In this document: one piece after another, positions 16,581-25,579 of the stretch | How positions within the stretch are numbered: position 1 is the first letter of the stretch | Layout: each line of letters opens with the position of its first letter | DNA from: Paenibacillus sp. | GTDB taxonomy: Bacteria > Bacillota > Bacilli > Paenibacillales > Paenibacillaceae | Length of the DNA stretch: 64,000 nucleotides | Assembly: GCA_031254035.1 (NCBI GenBank) | Contig: JAIRVF010000033.1 | Span: 171,066 to 235,065 of the forward strand | Direction of reading: 5' to 3' | Position numbers and translations under genes: made by a program | Notes under the pieces: model-generated | What the model was told of the DNA's origin: nothing | The model's input: only the letters and a program-made list of their open reading frames with translations | The model's database searches: none

Positions 16581-17471
16581 TTAATCTTTTAACGAACGAA
16601 TATAAAACAGACTGAGCACGATCCCGATCAATAGCAGCAGGAGCGAAATGGCTGTTCCATAACCAAGCTGGTAGTTCACGAACGCCTGATTGTACATGAA
16701 AATCGGCAGTGTCATTGTCGATGTTCCTGGCCCGCCCCCCGTCATGGCATCGATAAGACCAAATACACCTAGCGTTTGCAACGTGACCAGCATCATGTTA
16801 GTTGTGATTGTTTCCTTAATATATGGAATCGTAATCCGGAACAAGATTTGCATCCGGGATGCGCCGTCCACAACAGCGGCTTCTTCAATTTCATTCGGTA
16901 CGTCATCCAGTGCCGCCTGAAAAACCAACATGGAAAACGCAGTACCGTGCCATATATTTGCGAGAATGACTGTAAGCATGGGTACAGTGTAAAGCCAAGT
17001 TACCGCAGATATGCCAAAAAAGGAAAGGATCGCATTCAAGGTGCCCTCATCACCGAAAAAGCTATATAAACATAGTGCGCATACAATTTCTGGCGTTACC
17101 CATCCGGCCAAAACGACCGTACCGATAACACGTCGGAATACCTTTTTCTTGTGTTTCATCAGCATTGCAATAAGAAAACCAAGCACCTGCTGCCCGATAA
17201 CCGCTGAACCGATCAGAAAAACAAGCGTGTTCCAAATGCTGACACGGACTGTCGGATCCTGGAACATCCGGGTGTAGTTGTCCAAGCCGACAAATTTAAG
17301 TTCCTTGGCCGCTTCACCGGTCAGTGCAAGATTCGTGAAGGAATAGAAAAAAGTAAGTAGGATCGGGTAGATAAAAAACAACAACATGATCGCTATGGAC
17401 GGTAGCAGGAAATAAAGCCAAGTAATGTTTTTTCGTTTCCAATACGGGGTCGAAACCGATGCTCCTCCCAT
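16581..17471 (-). CDS. Carbohydrate ABC permease, MalF type
   Basis: A 296-residue permease with six helices, starting MGGASVSTPYWKRKNITWLY. ATG 17471 is preferred because AGGGGAG lies eight bases before it; a longer frame to 17510 has no such site. The EAA loop reads EIEEAAVVDGASRMQILFRI. It is the inner-membrane partner of the MalG-type protein and the binding protein in this operon. No ATPase gene is encoded; such Firmicute importers commonly share an MsmX-type ATPase encoded elsewhere. Confidence 0.88.
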   Translation of the reverse strand: MGGASVSTPYWKRKNITWLYFLLPSIAIMLLFFIYPILLTFFYSFTNLALTGEAAKELKFVGLDNYTRMFQDPTVRVSIWNTLVFLIGSAVIGQQVLGFLIAMLMKHKKKVFRRVIGTVVLAGWVTPEIVCALCLYSFFGDEGTLNAILSFFGISAVTWLYTVPMLTVILANIWHGTAFSMLVFQAALDDVPNEIEEAAVVDGASRMQILFRITIPYIKETITTNMMLVTLQTLGVFGLIDAMTGGGPGTSTMTLPIFMYNQAFVNYQLGYGTAISLLLLLIGIVLSLFYIRSLKD

Positions 17472-17551
17472 ATCTACGTCTCCCCTCTCTGCTGAAATGC
17501 GAACTCGCATGCCCTCGCCGAAAGGTGAAAAGCATCGGGCATGCGAAAATA

Positions 17552-18994
17552 TTATTTTTCTAAAGCGTTATCTTGACCGACAATTCGAGTTACATCCTGC
17601 GCATATTTGCCCGCTGCATCTGCCGACTTGGTACCCGTAGCTACCGATTCAACCATTGTTTGAATTTGGGTGGACACCTCGGGATATTTGTCCTGGGCTG
17701 GTCTAAACTCGGCGTTTTTCAGGTAATCCGTGGAGATTTCGTTAAACGGCATTTTGGTATATTCCGGATCTTTAGCTACATCTGCACGTACCGTGATATT
17801 ACCTGACGAAATGACCAATTTCTCCGTGTTTTCCTTGTTTAAAGCGAATTTTATGAAGTCCCAAGCTTCATCCTTATGCTGCGCATTGCTTGGTATGGAC
17901 AGCGCCCAACCGCCTGCAAGAGTGATTGAACCGGGTGCCTGCCCTTTGCTTGTTGGCATCGGTGCGAATCCGAGAACGTCCTTGTATTCCGGCCACGGAG
18001 ATGTTCCGCCTTCCAAATAATTGCCTGGGATCCAAGATCCATCCAACGAAATCGCAAGCTTACCTTTTGGCAAGTATTCACGGGTTGCGGTATTGCCCGC
18101 TTGCCCGTTTAACACTTTAGAAAGAGGCGGTCCCAGCTTTTCCTTGGTAATCGTCTCGATAAAGGTCAAAGCATCGTTGATACCTTGGCTTTTGACGATC
18201 CATTTTTTGCTTGCGTCATCATAAAGCCGCTCACCTGTTCCATACAGCAGCATTTCGTACGTCTGCATCGAGGTTGCTTCCCCCGTTGCTTTGCCGAGGT
18301 TCATCCAGATCGGAACGACATCGCTGCCTGCCTTTTCCTTGATTATTCTGGCCGCGCTCAGCACCTCATCCCATGTTTTCGGATTCCAATCCTCAGGTAG
18401 GCCTACTTTCTTAAAAATCTCCTTGTTGTACCAAAGCCCCCGCGAGTCGGTATTGTATGGAACGCCATACACTTTGCCGTCACTAGCGGTAACACCCTTT
18501 TTCATAGCTTCAATAAACGAACCGTTGCTCCAGTCCTCCCAACCTTTCAGCCTGTCGTCGATCGGTTCGAGAAAACCGGCGCTTGCGTCCGAATTCAGCA
18601 TGAAGGTATCTTCCGTTACGATATCCGGCGCGGTATCTTTGGACTTGAGAGCTAGTGCGATTTTGGCGAAATAATCTCCTTCCGAAGCTTGGATTGGCGT
18701 CGGTTTGATCTCCACATCCTTATTGGGATATTGGGAAGATATGTCTTTGATCCACTTATACAGCGTGCCCTTCTCGCCTGCCCCGTCATCGCGGTATGTA
18801 ATCGTAATCGTTTTCTTAGCAGCCGTGCCAGCCGTGCCTTTGTCACCCGTGTCCTTGGATGGAGCTGGCTCACTTCCTGTTTGTGTAGGTACGATTCCTG
18901 CATTTGTGTTTGAACCTGAGCTTGAACAACCGACCGATAGCGCCAATAGTAACGCTGTTGGCAGTATTGCCAATTGTCTTTTTGCATATTTCAT
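17552..18994 (-). CDS. Carbohydrate ABC substrate-binding lipoprotein
   Basis: A 480-residue extracellular solute-binding protein of family 1. The signal peptide ends in the lipobox SVGC, followed by a Ser/Thr/Gly-rich linker. Typical family segments are TITYRDDG near residue 66, GKVYGVPYNTDSRGLWYNKEIFKKVGL and the GGWALSIPSNAQHKDEAWDFIKF region. SD GAAGGAGG precedes ATG 18994. It is the first gene of the operon with the two permeases and the GH123-like enzyme, which suggests uptake of GalNAc- or GlcNAc-containing glycans. A candidate cre-like site lies just upstream. Confidence 0.88.
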   Translation of the reverse strand: MKYAKRQLAILPTALLLALSVGCSSSGSNTNAGIVPTQTGSEPAPSKDTGDKGTAGTAAKKTITITYRDDGAGEKGTLYKWIKDISSQYPNKDVEIKPTPIQASEGDYFAKIALALKSKDTAPDIVTEDTFMLNSDASAGFLEPIDDRLKGWEDWSNGSFIEAMKKGVTASDGKVYGVPYNTDSRGLWYNKEIFKKVGLPEDWNPKTWDEVLSAARIIKEKAGSDVVPIWMNLGKATGEATSMQTYEMLLYGTGERLYDDASKKWIVKSQGINDALTFIETITKEKLGPPLSKVLNGQAGNTATREYLPKGKLAISLDGSWIPGNYLEGGTSPWPEYKDVLGFAPMPTSKGQAPGSITLAGGWALSIPSNAQHKDEAWDFIKFALNKENTEKLVISSGNITVRADVAKDPEYTKMPFNEISTDYLKNAEFRPAQDKYPEVSTQIQTMVESVATGTKSADAAGKYAQDVTRIVGQDNALEK

Positions 18995-19013
18995 GTTTAA
19001 CCCTCCTTCATTA

Positions 19014-19027
19014 TGAAAACGCTTCAG
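19014..19027. promoter_or_regulatory. Candidate catabolite-responsive element (cre-like)
   Basis: TGAAAACGCTTCAG, about 20 bases before the ATG of the sugar-binding protein gene, resembles the CcpA site TGAAANCGNTNNCA but matches the right half imperfectly (one base short of the ideal TTTCA). The position and the gene type fit carbon-catabolite control; sequence evidence alone is weak. Confidence 0.4.
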
Positions 19028-19462
19028 TATTTTTAATCCTTATTTCAATTTGTCCGTAATTATTCGATAAGGCTTCAAAAATTGAAAGAGTAAAGATTTA
19101 TTTATATTTTAAATTTTAGTCATTTCCTTCAGAGTTAATTATGTTTAAATATGTAGATTTTTGCATGTGTATCATTTGCTCAATCATGTCTATGAACCTA
19201 TATTTCCCTTCTCAAACAAGCAGATAAGCATCTGTCCTAAGGTCTTAATCTATTGAATATTATATTTTTCGCGATTTTATCCGTTTTTTCAGCACCATTA
19301 AATGACGGCAATCGATGGATCATACACTAAAGTCTATGAATCTTAAGTCTCATATCATAATAATGTATAAATTGTAAAATGAAAGTGTTTTCTACTAGTG
19401 TTCAATAAAAAAAGGGGGATCGTATTTGCAAGATTCATATTTTTATTAAAGGAGGACATCAT
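19028..19462. other. Divergent promoter region of the sugar importer and the subtilase
   Basis: About 435 bases of AT-rich sequence with no open frame carrying a ribosome site. It should hold promoters for both directions. A second weak cre-like string (TGAAAGTGTTTTCT, near 19381) lies on the subtilase side. I could not place core promoters firmly. Confidence 0.45.
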
Positions 19463-22400
19463 TTGAGTAAAAAACAATCAAAATTCCGTAATTATTCCAT
19501 GGTGCTATTAAGTACCATACTCGCGGCAACCATTGCTTATCCGAATACGACCGCCGCGATGCCACCTTCGGCCAAGCTTCCAGAAAACATCAAAATTCAA
19601 CTGGATTCTTTGCTAAAGTCCGAGAAATTAAACAAAGATTTATTAAAGAAGGATTTATTAAAACAGAGTACGGTTTCCGGCCCTAAGGCATTTGCAGCCA
19701 CTGAAAAACCAGAAAACTTTGTGCAAGAAACGGATAGCAGCGAACCGATCACCGTCATCGTCCAGCTGCAAAAAGACCCGATTAAGGTGTTTGAGGCTAA
19801 GCCATCCCTTAATTCCAGCTTTTCCATCAGCAGCTACAGCAGCCAATTGAACCGAGAACATTTAGATTTCAAATCAGCAGTGCAGTCCAAAATCGGTGCC
19901 CAATTCAAGCGGGAATATTCCGAAGTATTTAACGGTTATTCCGTGACGCTGCCTGCGAACCAGGTGGACAAGCTGCTTACGTTACCCGAGGTTAAGGCGG
20001 TTTTCCCTAACGCCGAAGTTCATGCATTGCCGATTGAGGATAAGCATGAATTCTATCCATTGATGGATAAAAGCGCTCCGTGGATTGGCGCAAACGACAT
20101 GTGGAAGTCAGGATATGATGGCAAAGGCATCAAGGTTGGCGTCATCGATACCGGTATCGATTACAACCATCCCAGCTTGAAAGATGCCTATAAAAAAGGA
20201 TACAATTTCGTGGACAATAACGACAATCCGATGGAAACATTCCCTGATCCGACCAAATTACCGAATAAAGACGGCAAACCATATGAAACCTCTCATGGTA
20301 CTCATGTTTCCGGAACAATAGCCGGGCGCGGCGACCCGGAGCATCCGGAAGATAAAGGTTGGGTTCGCGGTGTAGCTCCTGCCTCTGACCTGTATGCTTA
20401 TAAAGTACTTGGTCCTTACGGCGGCGGCACCACAGAAAATGTCGTTGCAGGCATTGAAAAAGCCGTAAAAGATGGCATGGATGTCATCAACCTCTCGCTA
20501 GGTAACGATTTTAACAATTCGTATTCCCCCGATGCGATCGCAGCGGATAATGCGGCTCTTGCCGGTGTAACCGTTGTTCTGTCGAACGGAAATACAGGCC
20601 CCGGGGATTACACTGTCGGCAGTCCGGCTACGGCTCAGCTGGCGATTTCTGTAGGCGCTTCCACGCCGCCGATACAAACGCCTGTTTTCGAATCCTCTGT
20701 AGGAACCGTATATGCCCAGCTTGCCGGCACATCCTCCACATTGGAAAAGGTAGGAGAAGATCTAGAGCTTGTGGATGCTGGATTCGGCAAACCTGAGGAT
20801 TTCAAAAATGATGTTACAGGCAAAGTCGCTCTCATCTCCCGCGGCGACATCTCTTTTGCTGAAAAATCCCAAAATGCCAAAGCAAAAGGCGCTAAAGCAG
20901 TTATTATCTATAACAATACTGCCGGGCAGATCTCTGCAACGCTGAATGACGCTCCAGGTACCGTTCCGACCTATACGATCACCCAGGATAACGGTAAGGA
21001 TCTGTTAAAAGCAATGAAGGATGGCAAAAATCATGTCACCTTTAATTACAAGATGGAACAAGATCTCCTCGCCGATTTTAGTTCAAGAGGCCCTGCCCTG
21101 CCGAACTACACCATTAAACCAGATATTACAGCGCCAGGTGTAAATATTAAATCATCCGTTCCAGCTTACGATGGAGATTACACGAATGCTTACGAGGTGA
21201 TGCAGGGAACAAGCATGGCTTCTCCGCATATTGCCGGTGCTGTTGCGTTGCTGTTGGAGAAAACACATAAGGAAGGCTTGAATCTCCAACCGGAACAAAT
21301 CAAAGCGTTATTAACCAATAACGCAGTAGAGATTAAAGACCGTCAAGGCAAACCGTATAACGTCAATGAACAAGGCGCTGGCCGCGTAGACTTGATAAGT
21401 TCCTCGAAAGCACAAGCGATTGTCAAAGTCGAGGAAGATTTACCGGATCAACTTCGGGACAGCACCCATTCAACCGCTTATTCAGGCAGTATCTCCTTCG
21501 GTCAATTAGGCGCAGGCACAACAACGACAAGAAATCTGGTTATCGATAATATTGCCCATGTAGACCAGAACTACGGCGTATACGTTAATTGGAGAAGCAA
21601 TAATGAGCTGACGCTTATTCCGAACATTTGCGACATCAAAATAAAAGCCGATCAGGCTTCTGCTAATCTGTCGGTCACACTCACCATTCCGCAAGGAACG
21701 ACTGAAGGCATGTACGACGGACAACTCGAATTTACACAAATGAAGACCGGACACAAGCTGCATGTTCCATTTAGTGTTTATGTAGGAAAAAAATATGACC
21801 GGGATGGAATCTCAAATGTGGAGCTCGATCCTGTCTATCTTTCTACAGCCGAAGGTGGCCACGGTGCTAAAGTCTATTACGCGGTCAACAAAAAACTCGA
21901 TGATTATGTCTTCCTCGTAGCTAGTATCGACGATGACAACAACTTACTACCAGTCGGCCTAATCAACAATAAAGATTTCCAGGATAAGCTTGATCCGTTT
22001 TATTATTCGTTTGATTGGAACGGAATCGTAGATGATTTGAACGATCCTAATAAACATATCAAACTAAGCTCAGACGGACTCTACGCTCTGATACCATACG
22101 TTTTCGAGCAAGGATCGAGCAAGCCTTTACTTTTAGTGAAAGATGCCAAAGCTTTTATCGTTGACAACACGGCCCCGAAAGCCACTCTGCCGGAAGAAGT
22201 AACGGTAGATCCGGCTGAGCCGAATCTCGGCATCCTCAAAGGGAAAGTTGATAATGATATGTTGTTGGAATACTTGGACGATGGCACAAATCTGCCTAAT
22301 CTGATTCACGTTAAAGCAATTACGGACGCGATCGATCCAAAATCACGTGAATATCTGGGTACCTTTGACAAGGATAAAAACTTCATCGTCAAGTTCCCGC

Positions 22401-24403
22401 TTAAGAAAGGTCTGAACAACATCAAGCTCTTTATTTCCGATGATGCGGGCAATGGCTCCGCCGTTCCTGCAAAGATTTATGAATACGATACCGAAAAAGT
22501 GAACGTTGACCATACAACTGAAGTTGGACTGAAAACAGATCTTTCTAGTACAACTGTGACTGATCCTATTCAAGTCAGCGTTAATTTCAACGGAAAAGAT
22601 GAAGTTCATTCTGTGGCCTTTGACGTGGAATATGATGCTAAACTTGCAGCTGATCAACCCGCCGTTTCTGTCGTCGAAGGAAATGGAGTCGGATCTTCGG
22701 ATGCTGTCGTTTCGGGTCAAACTGGATCGGATTCCAACCAGGTATTACATTATGAGCTTGCATTGAAAACACCTGCAGCTGCAGGTACGCTCGCGAAATT
22801 TACGTTCCATGCTTCAGAAACAGGTCAATACACCTTTAATATCAAAAACGTAAAACTAATGGGTGCAGATAATAAATCAATTTCCGTAAAAGAATCCAAC
22901 GGAATAACGGTTGATGTTGCTGCTGCTCAAGCAGGAAACGGCAACGATTCCCAAACTCCAACTCAACCAACGGATCCCAAACCGACACCGGAACAACCAC
23001 CTGTAGATCCGGTCGATCCGCCTGCGAACCCTGATAAGGATCCTGCTGCACCGACAACACCAGAGACAGGCACCGAGCCAATTCAAGGTCCAGACCAAGT
23101 TTCCGGTTCGTACCATGTGACAAAAGCAGCGCTGGCTTCTTCCAACATCCAAGCTGCCGCCGCTGAAGTATCAAACACACCTGCTCTTAGTCCATGTCCA
23201 AAACCAAATCCGAATCCGGATCCAAAACCAAATCCTGACCCAGACCCAAATCCAAACCCTGGGACAAATCCAGGCAGCGGCTCCGGTAATGCCTCTTGGT
23301 CAGGCGGTGGTGGCTCCAGCCCTACTCCTTCGCCAGTATCACAAGGAATCAAGGTGAAAGCCGGGGTTCTGACTGATAAAGGTACAGGCGATCAAAAATA
23401 CGCCGAATTAAACGTTGATTCTGTTTACATTACCGAGCAACTGAACAAATCAGACACCCAAAAGGTTACTTTGGACATCACCGATGTAACCATCGACTCT
23501 AAATATCCACTCATCATAAAGTGGAGCAGCTCTCTGACTGAACAGCTGCTGAAAGCGAAAAAGCCGCTTATCATTAAAGGCAAGGGATTCGAAATTTTGA
23601 TTCCTGCGGATGACATCAATAGCTTTGTCACGAAAGATGGACTTTCTATTACCGTCCGTTTTGGAAGCGCACCAACGGGTGCTCCGCAAGCACCAACCGG
23701 TGGAAGCGTCAATTTCGTTTCTAACGCCTTGACAATCAATGAACCGGCAACAGCATTGGTATCGCCGGTTACGATTACGATTGATCTCGATTCATCCAAA
23801 GTGAAAAACCGCAGTAAGGTAGGCATTTTCTCGCAAAGCAGCGGCGGAACATGGGAGAATGTATCGGCAGGAAGCAAAACTATTGGTTCGGTATCATTCC
23901 AAGTTTCTAAGCTCGGTACGTTTGGAGCTGTCGAAGTTCTTAAAACATTTGCGGACATTGCCAATCACTGGGCTAAAAACGAAATTGAAGTGATTGCTTC
24001 CCACTATTTGGCGAACGGCAAAGACTCAGCTGATACGTACAAGCCGAATGATCAAGTTACACAAGCAGAGTTCCAGTCACTGCTCGACCGTCTTCTCGGG
24101 ACAGGCAAAACCTGGAGTGATCGTGCTGCCGAAGCAGGTTCAAATCACGCATTAAATCGTGAAGAACTGGCGATTTTGCTGGCAAATGCATTGGGTGCAA
24201 ACTCTAACGCCACAGCTTCTGAGCTCTCCTTCAAGGATGCAAGCAGTATACAGGAAGCAGCGAAAGGAGCCGTCTCCTACGCCGTGCAAAAAGGCTACAT
24301 CCAAGGAAATCCGGATCATTCCTTTGATCCAAAAGGCAAATTAACTAGAGCGCAAGCCGCGGTCATCCTGTACCGCGTACTCCAAGATCTTCAAGCAAAA
24401 TAA
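19463..24403 (+). CDS. Secreted S8 subtilase with cohesin-like domain and SLH repeats
   Basis: A 1646-residue exported protease. TTG 19463 is preceded by AAAGGAGG at ideal spacing. Order: signal peptide (1-32); I9-type propeptide (about 93-190); S8 domain with Asp229 (GVIDTGID), His278 (SHGTHVSG), oxyanion Asn377 (GNTGP) and Ser584 (GTSMASPH), and an inserted PA domain (about 410-525); a fibronectin-like region (about 680-780); a cohesin-like beta domain (about 1015-1150); a Pro-rich linker with alternating NPDP/NPNP units; a further beta domain; and C-terminal SLH repeats (FADIANHWAKNEIE, FKDASSIQEAAKGAVSYAVQ). SLH repeats bind pyruvylated wall polymers, so it should sit in the S-layer or cell wall. 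It is a single gene ending in a strong terminator. Confidence 0.9.
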   Translation: MSKKQSKFRNYSMVLLSTILAATIAYPNTTAAMPPSAKLPENIKIQLDSLLKSEKLNKDLLKKDLLKQSTVSGPKAFAATEKPENFVQETDSSEPITVIVQLQKDPIKVFEAKPSLNSSFSISSYSSQLNREHLDFKSAVQSKIGAQFKREYSEVFNGYSVTLPANQVDKLLTLPEVKAVFPNAEVHALPIEDKHEFYPLMDKSAPWIGANDMWKSGYDGKGIKVGVIDTGIDYNHPSLKDAYKKGYNFVDNNDNPMETFPDPTKLPNKDGKPYETSHGTHVSGTIAGRGDPEHPEDKGWVRGVAPASDLYAYKVLGPYGGGTTENVVAGIEKAVKDGMDVINLSLGNDFNNSYSPDAIAADNAALAGVTVVLSNGNTGPGDYTVGSPATAQLAISVGASTPPIQTPVFESSVGTVYAQLAGTSSTLEKVGEDLELVDAGFGKPEDFKNDVTGKVALISRGDISFAEKSQNAKAKGAKAVIIYNNTAGQISATLNDAPGTVPTYTITQDNGKDLLKAMKDGKNHVTFNYKMEQDLLADFSSRGPALPNYTIKPDITAPGVNIKSSVPAYDGDYTNAYEVMQGTSMASPHIAGAVALLLEKTHKEGLNLQPEQIKALLTNNAVEIKDRQGKPYNVNEQGAGRVDLISSSKAQAIVKVEEDLPDQLRDSTHSTAYSGSISFGQLGAGTTTTRNLVIDNIAHVDQNYGVYVNWRSNNELTLIPNICDIKIKADQASANLSVTLTIPQGTTEGMYDGQLEFTQMKTGHKLHVPFSVYVGKKYDRDGISNVELDPVYLSTAEGGHGAKVYYAVNKKLDDYVFLVASIDDDNNLLPVGLINNKDFQDKLDPFYYSFDWNGIVDDLNDPNKHIKLSSDGLYALIPYVFEQGSSKPLLLVKDAKAFIVDNTAPKATLPEEVTVDPAEPNLGILKGKVDNDMLLEYLDDGTNLPNLIHVKAITDAIDPKSREYLGTFDKDKNFIVKFPLKKGLNNIKLFISDDAGNGSAVPAKIYEYDTEKVNVDHTTEVGLKTDLSSTTVTDPIQVSVNFNGKDEVHSVAFDVEYDAKLAADQPAVSVVEGNGVGSSDAVVSGQTGSDSNQVLHYELALKTPAAAGTLAKFTFHASETGQYTFNIKNVKLMGADNKSISVKESNGITVDVAAAQAGNGNDSQTPTQPTDPKPTPEQPPVDPVDPPANPDKDPAAPTTPETGTEPIQGPDQVSGSYHVTKAALASSNIQAAAAEVSNTPALSPCPKPNPNPDPKPNPDPDPNPNPGTNPGSGSGNASWSGGGGSSPTPSPVSQGIKVKAGVLTDKGTGDQKYAELNVDSVYITEQLNKSDTQKVTLDITDVTIDSKYPLIIKWSSSLTEQLLKAKKPLIIKGKGFEILIPADDINSFVTKDGLSITVRFGSAPTGAPQAPTGGSVNFVSNALTINEPATALVSPVTITIDLDSSKVKNRSKVGIFSQSSGGTWENVSAGSKTIGSVSFQVSKLGTFGAVEVLKTFADIANHWAKNEIEVIASHYLANGKDSADTYKPNDQVTQAEFQSLLDRLLGTGKTWSDRAAEAGSNHALNREELAILLANALGANSNATASELSFKDASSIQEAAKGAVSYAVQKGYIQGNPDHSFDPKGKLTRAQAAVILYRVLQDLQAK

Positions 24404-24410
24404 AATCCAA

Positions 24411-24468
24411 TAAAAAAGCGGCAGGCACGCGGAGTTTATTCTCCGGCGAAGCCTGTCGCTTTTTTACT
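24411..24468. terminator. Bidirectional terminator after the subtilase gene
   Basis: AAAAAAGCGGCAGGC pairs with GCCTGTCGCTTTTTT; a second small stem (CGGAG/CTCCG) lies in the loop. It serves the plus-strand subtilase and the minus-strand gene ending at 24506. Confidence 0.88.
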
Positions 24469-24505
24469 AAAAGAACAACCTTTTCTGTTTTATCTTCATT
24501 TCAAA

Positions 24506-24853
24506 TCATTTCTTTTCTACTTGCAGCAGCGTGACCTGCTTTAAAGCGTAGGAATCTTGAATCCGTTCCTCTTTTATTACTCCCAGTTTGACAAGACCGG
24601 CGATTTTGCCTGGATCGGATTTGGATAGCATCCGCCACAATTCAAGATCTGGTAGGGCTTCATACAACTTGACATCATCATATTCCTTTCGTGATTGTGA
24701 AATCAGCTTTACCCGGTAAGGACCTGCGGCAAACTCCGAGGTTTCTTTTTCCCCACAAAACGTTATGATCTGATCGCGCAGTTCCTTGAGTTCCTGCTCG
24801 GTCTCTTTTTGCTGCTGCTTCAGCTGATAATATCTTTTGACAATCTTGTCCAC
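24506..24853 (-). CDS. Conserved hypothetical protein with N-terminal coiled coil
   Basis: 115 residues from GTG 24853, which follows a GAGGAGAGGGGAG stretch; a longer frame from 24976 overlaps the thioredoxin-like gene by 35 bases and its extra N terminus looks unlike coding sequence. Residues 1-35 (VKRYYQLKQQQKETEQELKE) form a coiled coil. The rest is a small alpha/beta domain (YRVKLISQSRKEYDDVKLYE, LELWRMLSKSDPGKIAGLVKLGVI) that looks like a conserved Paenibacillaceae protein; I know no function for it. It probably shares a transcript with the thioredoxin-like gene upstream. Confidence 0.6.
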   Translation of the reverse strand: MDKIVKRYYQLKQQQKETEQELKELRDQIITFCGEKETSEFAAGPYRVKLISQSRKEYDDVKLYEALPDLELWRMLSKSDPGKIAGLVKLGVIKEERIQDSYALKQVTLLQVEKK

Positions 24854-24941
24854 GCCCTCTTCACGCTCCCCTCTCCTCAATACATATGCAGAGCTGGATT
24901 CGAAAAGGACGGGAAAATCGTATGTGTAAAATGTATATCCG

Positions 24942-25268
24942 CTAAGATTGCATTGCTTCACTCCAGCTTCGTACATTCTTCTCTACATCACCCATGAGTA
25001 TAAATCTAGACTGCCGGAATACTTCCTTTCCTTCCGCAAACATTAATAAAGTCGGTGCTGTAAAAACGAGATATTCCCCAGAAATTTCCGGTGCGTCCTC
25101 CATCCGTACATATCCACCATGTACATCCGGGAAATCAGGTAAGAATCGCTCTAGCTTATTCAGTACGCTGTCGCACACCCCGCATTGATCGGTTTTAATG
25201 AGCAACAGAAAAAGAGGTCTTGCTCTTAATTGGTCTTTGATTTGTTCCAAACTGTGGTATGGATGCAT
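24942..25268 (-). CDS. Thioredoxin-like protein, CGVC motif
   Basis: 108 residues from ATG 25268, chosen because AAGGGGG lies before it; an upstream in-frame extension has no ribosome site and low similarity to the family. The thioredoxin fold shows LFLLLIKTDQCGVCDSVLNK with a CxxC redox pair (C-G-V-C), the cis-Pro region FTAPTLLMF and the final helix. No signal peptide, so it is cytosolic. It resembles the small YdfQ/YtpP-type thioredoxin-like proteins of Bacillus. The role is probably thiol exchange; the partner is unknown. Confidence 0.8.
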   Translation of the reverse strand: MHPYHSLEQIKDQLRARPLFLLLIKTDQCGVCDSVLNKLERFLPDFPDVHGGYVRMEDAPEISGEYLVFTAPTLLMFAEGKEVFRQSRFILMGDVEKNVRSWSEAMQS

Positions 25269-25579
25269 GAATGCTTCCCCCTTTTCTAATCTTTGATGAG
25301 TATAGAATCTTTCTCTTTGTTGCTTCACTATAGGGTACCATACAGATTTCTTATTGGTTTTTAGTACCATGATGAAATTTAGTTTACATAACTTTGTTTA
25401 TGGTAATTCGAATCCTTTTTCTATTTTGTTGATAACAACGTGAATGAGTTCTACTTTAGTTGAAGGTGCTAGGTACGGTAAATGAGTTGTTTTACTGTTA
25501 TGAATTTTTCATATGGTGATTTTTTAACATATTGATGCACATAAGGTTGCTGTCATTCAATATTGAACGTGAAATGGCT
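25269..25579. other. Intergenic region, AT-rich
   Basis: About 310 bases without a gene. Bases 25501-25520 nearly repeat 27480-27499 (19 of 20 identical), so similar short sequences flank the amidohydrolase gene. Confidence 0.5.

Noticed and set aside
22842-23352. Long antisense frames opposite the linker region of the subtilase
   Set aside because: They lie opposite a Pro/Asn/Asp-rich low-complexity stretch, have no ribosome site and no family match; their length comes from the repeats in the linker.
23425-23964. 180-residue minus-strand frame inside the subtilase gene
   Set aside because: It is antisense to a clear beta domain of the protease; no SD and no similarity.
24854-24976. Longer N terminus for the coiled-coil hypothetical protein
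   Set aside because: It overlaps the thioredoxin-like gene and has no suitable SD; GTG 24853 fits better.
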